Source: an uncultured Collinsella sp. (lineage in GTDB: Bacteria; Actinomycetota; Coriobacteriia; Coriobacteriales; Coriobacteriaceae). Taken from it: a stretch of DNA of 6,378 nt. Shown here in pieces: positions 4,652 through 6,378 of the stretch; the first letter of the stretch is position 1; each line of letters opens with the position of its first letter. The stretch lies in the NCBI GenBank assembly GCA_900551555.1, contig URWC01000114.1:1-6378 (forward strand). The letters run 5' to 3'. The notes beneath the pieces are model-generated. The model did no database searches and was not told the origin of the DNA. It saw only the letters and a list, made by a program, of their open reading frames with translations. Both the position numbers and the translations under genes were made by a program.

Positions 4652-6289
4652 ATGGCAAAGAACATTACGTTCAACACCGATGCCCGCGCTAAGCTCGCCA
4701 AGGGCGTCAACACTCTGGCCGACGCCGTTACCGTCACCATGGGTCCCAAGGGCCGCTACGTCGCCCTGCAGCGCACGTTCGGTGCTCCGACCATCACCAA
4801 CGACGGCGTTTCCGTCGCCAAGGAGATCGAGCTCGAGGACAACATCGAGAACATGGGCGCTCAGCTGGTGAAGGAGGTTGCCACCAAGACCAACGACACC
4901 GTGGGTGACGGCACCACCACCGCAACTCTGCTCGCTCAGGCCATCGTCAACGACGGTCTGCGCAACGTCGCCGCTGGCGCCAACCCGCTGGCCATCCGTC
5001 GCGGCATCGACAAGGCCGTCAACGCCGCCGTCGCCGAGATGAAGAAGCAGGCTAAGCCGGTCGAGACCAAGGAGCAGATTGCTTCCGTCGGCACCATCTC
5101 TGCCGGTGACCCCGAGGTCGGCGAGAAGATCGCCGAGGCCATGGAGGTCGTGGGCAAGGACGGCGTCATCACCGTCGAGGATTCCCAGACGTTCGACATC
5201 ACCATCGACACCGTCGAGGGCATGCAGTTCGACAAGGGCTATGTCTCCGCTTACTTCGTCACGGATAACGACCGCATGGAGGCCGTGATGAAGGATCCGT
5301 ACATCCTCATCACCGACCAGAAGATCTCCAGCGTTCAGGACATCATGCCCGTTCTCGAGGCTGTCCAGCGCGCTGGCCGTGGCCTGCTCATCATCGCTGA
5401 GGACATCGACGGCGAAGCTCTGCCTACCCTGGTCCTCAACAAGATCCGTGGCGCCCTCAACGTCTGCGCCGTCAAGGCCCCGGGCTACGGCGATCGCCGC
5501 AAGCGCATTCTCGAGGACATCGCCGTCCTCACCGGTGGCCAGGCTGCCCTGGACGAGTTGGGCGTGAAGGTCGCTGACATCACCGCCGATATGCTCGGTA
5601 CCGCTAAGTCCGTCACCATCTCTAAGGACAACACCGTCGTCGTCGGCGGCGCTGGCTCCAAGGAGGCCATCGACGCCCGTATCGCTCAGATTAAGGGCGA
5701 GATGGAGAACACCACCTCTGACTTCGACCGTGAGAAGCTCCAGGAGCGCCTGGCTAAGCTCTCCGGTGGCGTTGCCGTCATCAAGGTCGGCGCTGCTACC
5801 GAGTCCGAGCTCAAGGAGATCAAGCATCGCGTCGAGGACGCCCTGCAGGCCACCCGCGCTGCTGTCGAGGAGGGCATTGTCGCTGGCGGCGGCGTCGCCT
5901 TCATGGACGCTGCTCCTGCGCTCGATGCCGTCGAGATCGATGACCCCGAGGAGAAGATCGGTGTCGACATCGTCAAGAAGGCTCTGACCGCTCCGGTCGC
6001 CACCATCGCCAAGAACGCTGGCTTTGAGGGCGCTGTCGTGGTCGACAAGGTCGCCGAGCTGCCCGCCGGCCAGGGTCTCAACTCTGCCAACGGCGAGTGG
6101 GGCGACATGATCGAGATGGGCGTCCTCGACCCCGTCAAGGTCAGCCGCGTCACCCTGCAGAACGCTGCTTCTGTCGCCAGCCTGATCCTCATCACCGAGG
6201 CTACCGTCTCCGATGTCCCCAAGAACACTCAGCTTGAGGACGCAATCGCTGCTGCTACCGCTGGTCAGCAGGGCGGCGGTATGTACTAA
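4652..6289 (+). CDS. groEL: GroEL chaperonin (Cpn60/Hsp60)
   Basis: The protein has 545 aa and is full length (E. coli 548). It builds the double-heptameric ATP-driven folding chamber in the cytoplasm and works with GroES encoded just upstream. The equatorial ATP site shows MGPKGR at residues 30-35 and VGDGTTTAT at 84-92 (Asp86), and the hydrolytic Asp396 lies in RVEDAL. The chaperonin signature AAVEEGIVAGGG is at 403-414. The apical domain spans about 190-375 with conserved Tyr197, Tyr201 and Phe202 for substrate and GroES binding, plus KAPGYGDRRK at 275-284. The tail is short, GQQGGGMY, rather than a long Gly-Gly-Met repeat or the His-rich tail of some actinobacterial GroEL1 paralogues, so this is the general chaperonin type. 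GGAGGA (4637-4642) precedes the ATG by 9 nt. Codon use is strongly biased to C-ending codons, as expected of a highly expressed gene. Confidence 0.99.
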   Translation: MAKNITFNTDARAKLAKGVNTLADAVTVTMGPKGRYVALQRTFGAPTITNDGVSVAKEIELEDNIENMGAQLVKEVATKTNDTVGDGTTTATLLAQAIVNDGLRNVAAGANPLAIRRGIDKAVNAAVAEMKKQAKPVETKEQIASVGTISAGDPEVGEKIAEAMEVVGKDGVITVEDSQTFDITIDTVEGMQFDKGYVSAYFVTDNDRMEAVMKDPYILITDQKISSVQDIMPVLEAVQRAGRGLLIIAEDIDGEALPTLVLNKIRGALNVCAVKAPGYGDRRKRILEDIAVLTGGQAALDELGVKVADITADMLGTAKSVTISKDNTVVVGGAGSKEAIDARIAQIKGEMENTTSDFDREKLQERLAKLSGGVAVIKVGAATESELKEIKHRVEDALQATRAAVEEGIVAGGGVAFMDAAPALDAVEIDDPEEKIGVDIVKKALTAPVATIAKNAGFEGAVVVDKVAELPAGQGLNSANGEWGDMIEMGVLDPVKVSRVTLQNAASVASLILITEATVSDVPKNTQLEDAIAAATAGQQGGGMY

Positions 6290-6378
6290 GGCCGACAAGG
6301 TCTAGAACTCCCACCGGGAATCCGGGGGCGTGACGGGGTTTCTCTCCGGAACGTCCTCGGACATGCAAAGAGGCTCCG
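6290..6378 (+). other. Start of the groEL 3' region, no clear terminator
   Basis: The last 89 bp hold no gene. TCCGG (6321-6325) can pair with CCGGA (6346-6350). Alternatively CGGA and CCTC (6347-6358) pair with GAGG and TCCG (6370-6378), the latter cut by the window edge. The second fold could be the start of a terminator whose T-run lies outside, but this cannot be judged. Confidence 0.3.

Noticed and set aside
4643..6298. A 551-codon open frame antisense to the whole of groEL
   Set aside because: It mirrors groEL almost exactly. Its Asp/Leu/Gly/Val-rich translation is what a strongly biased GC-rich gene gives on the other strand. No ribosome binding site and no domain were seen.

Overview
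The window looks like chromosome of a high-GC actinobacterium, most likely a Coriobacteriia member close to Collinsella. That placement is inferred from the GroES and GroEL sequences, the GC-rich third codon positions and the groES-groEL layout. It has not been tested by a search. Four complete protein genes are present. I see no tRNA, rRNA, CRISPR array or transposase.

Left part (1-3412): two metal-dependent hydrolases are transcribed divergently from a 156-bp spacer. On the minus strand lies an M20D-type amidohydrolase/peptidase (72-1535) with a charged, Ala-rich C-terminal tail. On the plus strand lies an amidohydrolase family 3 (YtcJ/NfdA-like) enzyme (about 1692-3341), followed by a good intrinsic terminator. 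Both families typically hydrolyse C-N bonds of N-acyl or N-substituted compounds, so a shared scavenging role is possible but unproven. Bases 1-71 are too short to assign. They hold a 12-bp palindrome and a minus-strand ATG (31-33) that runs off the edge without a convincing ribosome binding site.

Middle part (3342-4261): about 920 bp without a credible gene, but rich in structure. It contains the terminator, an 8-bp GC hairpin, two copies of a 26-bp motif in opposite orientation about 190 bp apart, and a striking 147-bp element with perfect 39-bp inverted arms. An A/T-tract dyad and the probable groESL promoter and leader follow.

Right part (4262-6378): groES and groEL form a classic class I chaperonin operon. 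Their 96-nt gap contains a strong GC stem-loop. No CIRCE (HrcA) or HAIR (HspR) consensus is visible upstream, so the heat-shock control signal is either further away or of another type, with the A/T dyad as a candidate. The window ends 89 bp after the groEL stop, without a clear terminator.

The most interesting material is the non-coding island upstream of groESL: its two inverted-repeat structures resemble small mobile or dispersed repeat elements, or large structured RNAs, and no gene explains them.
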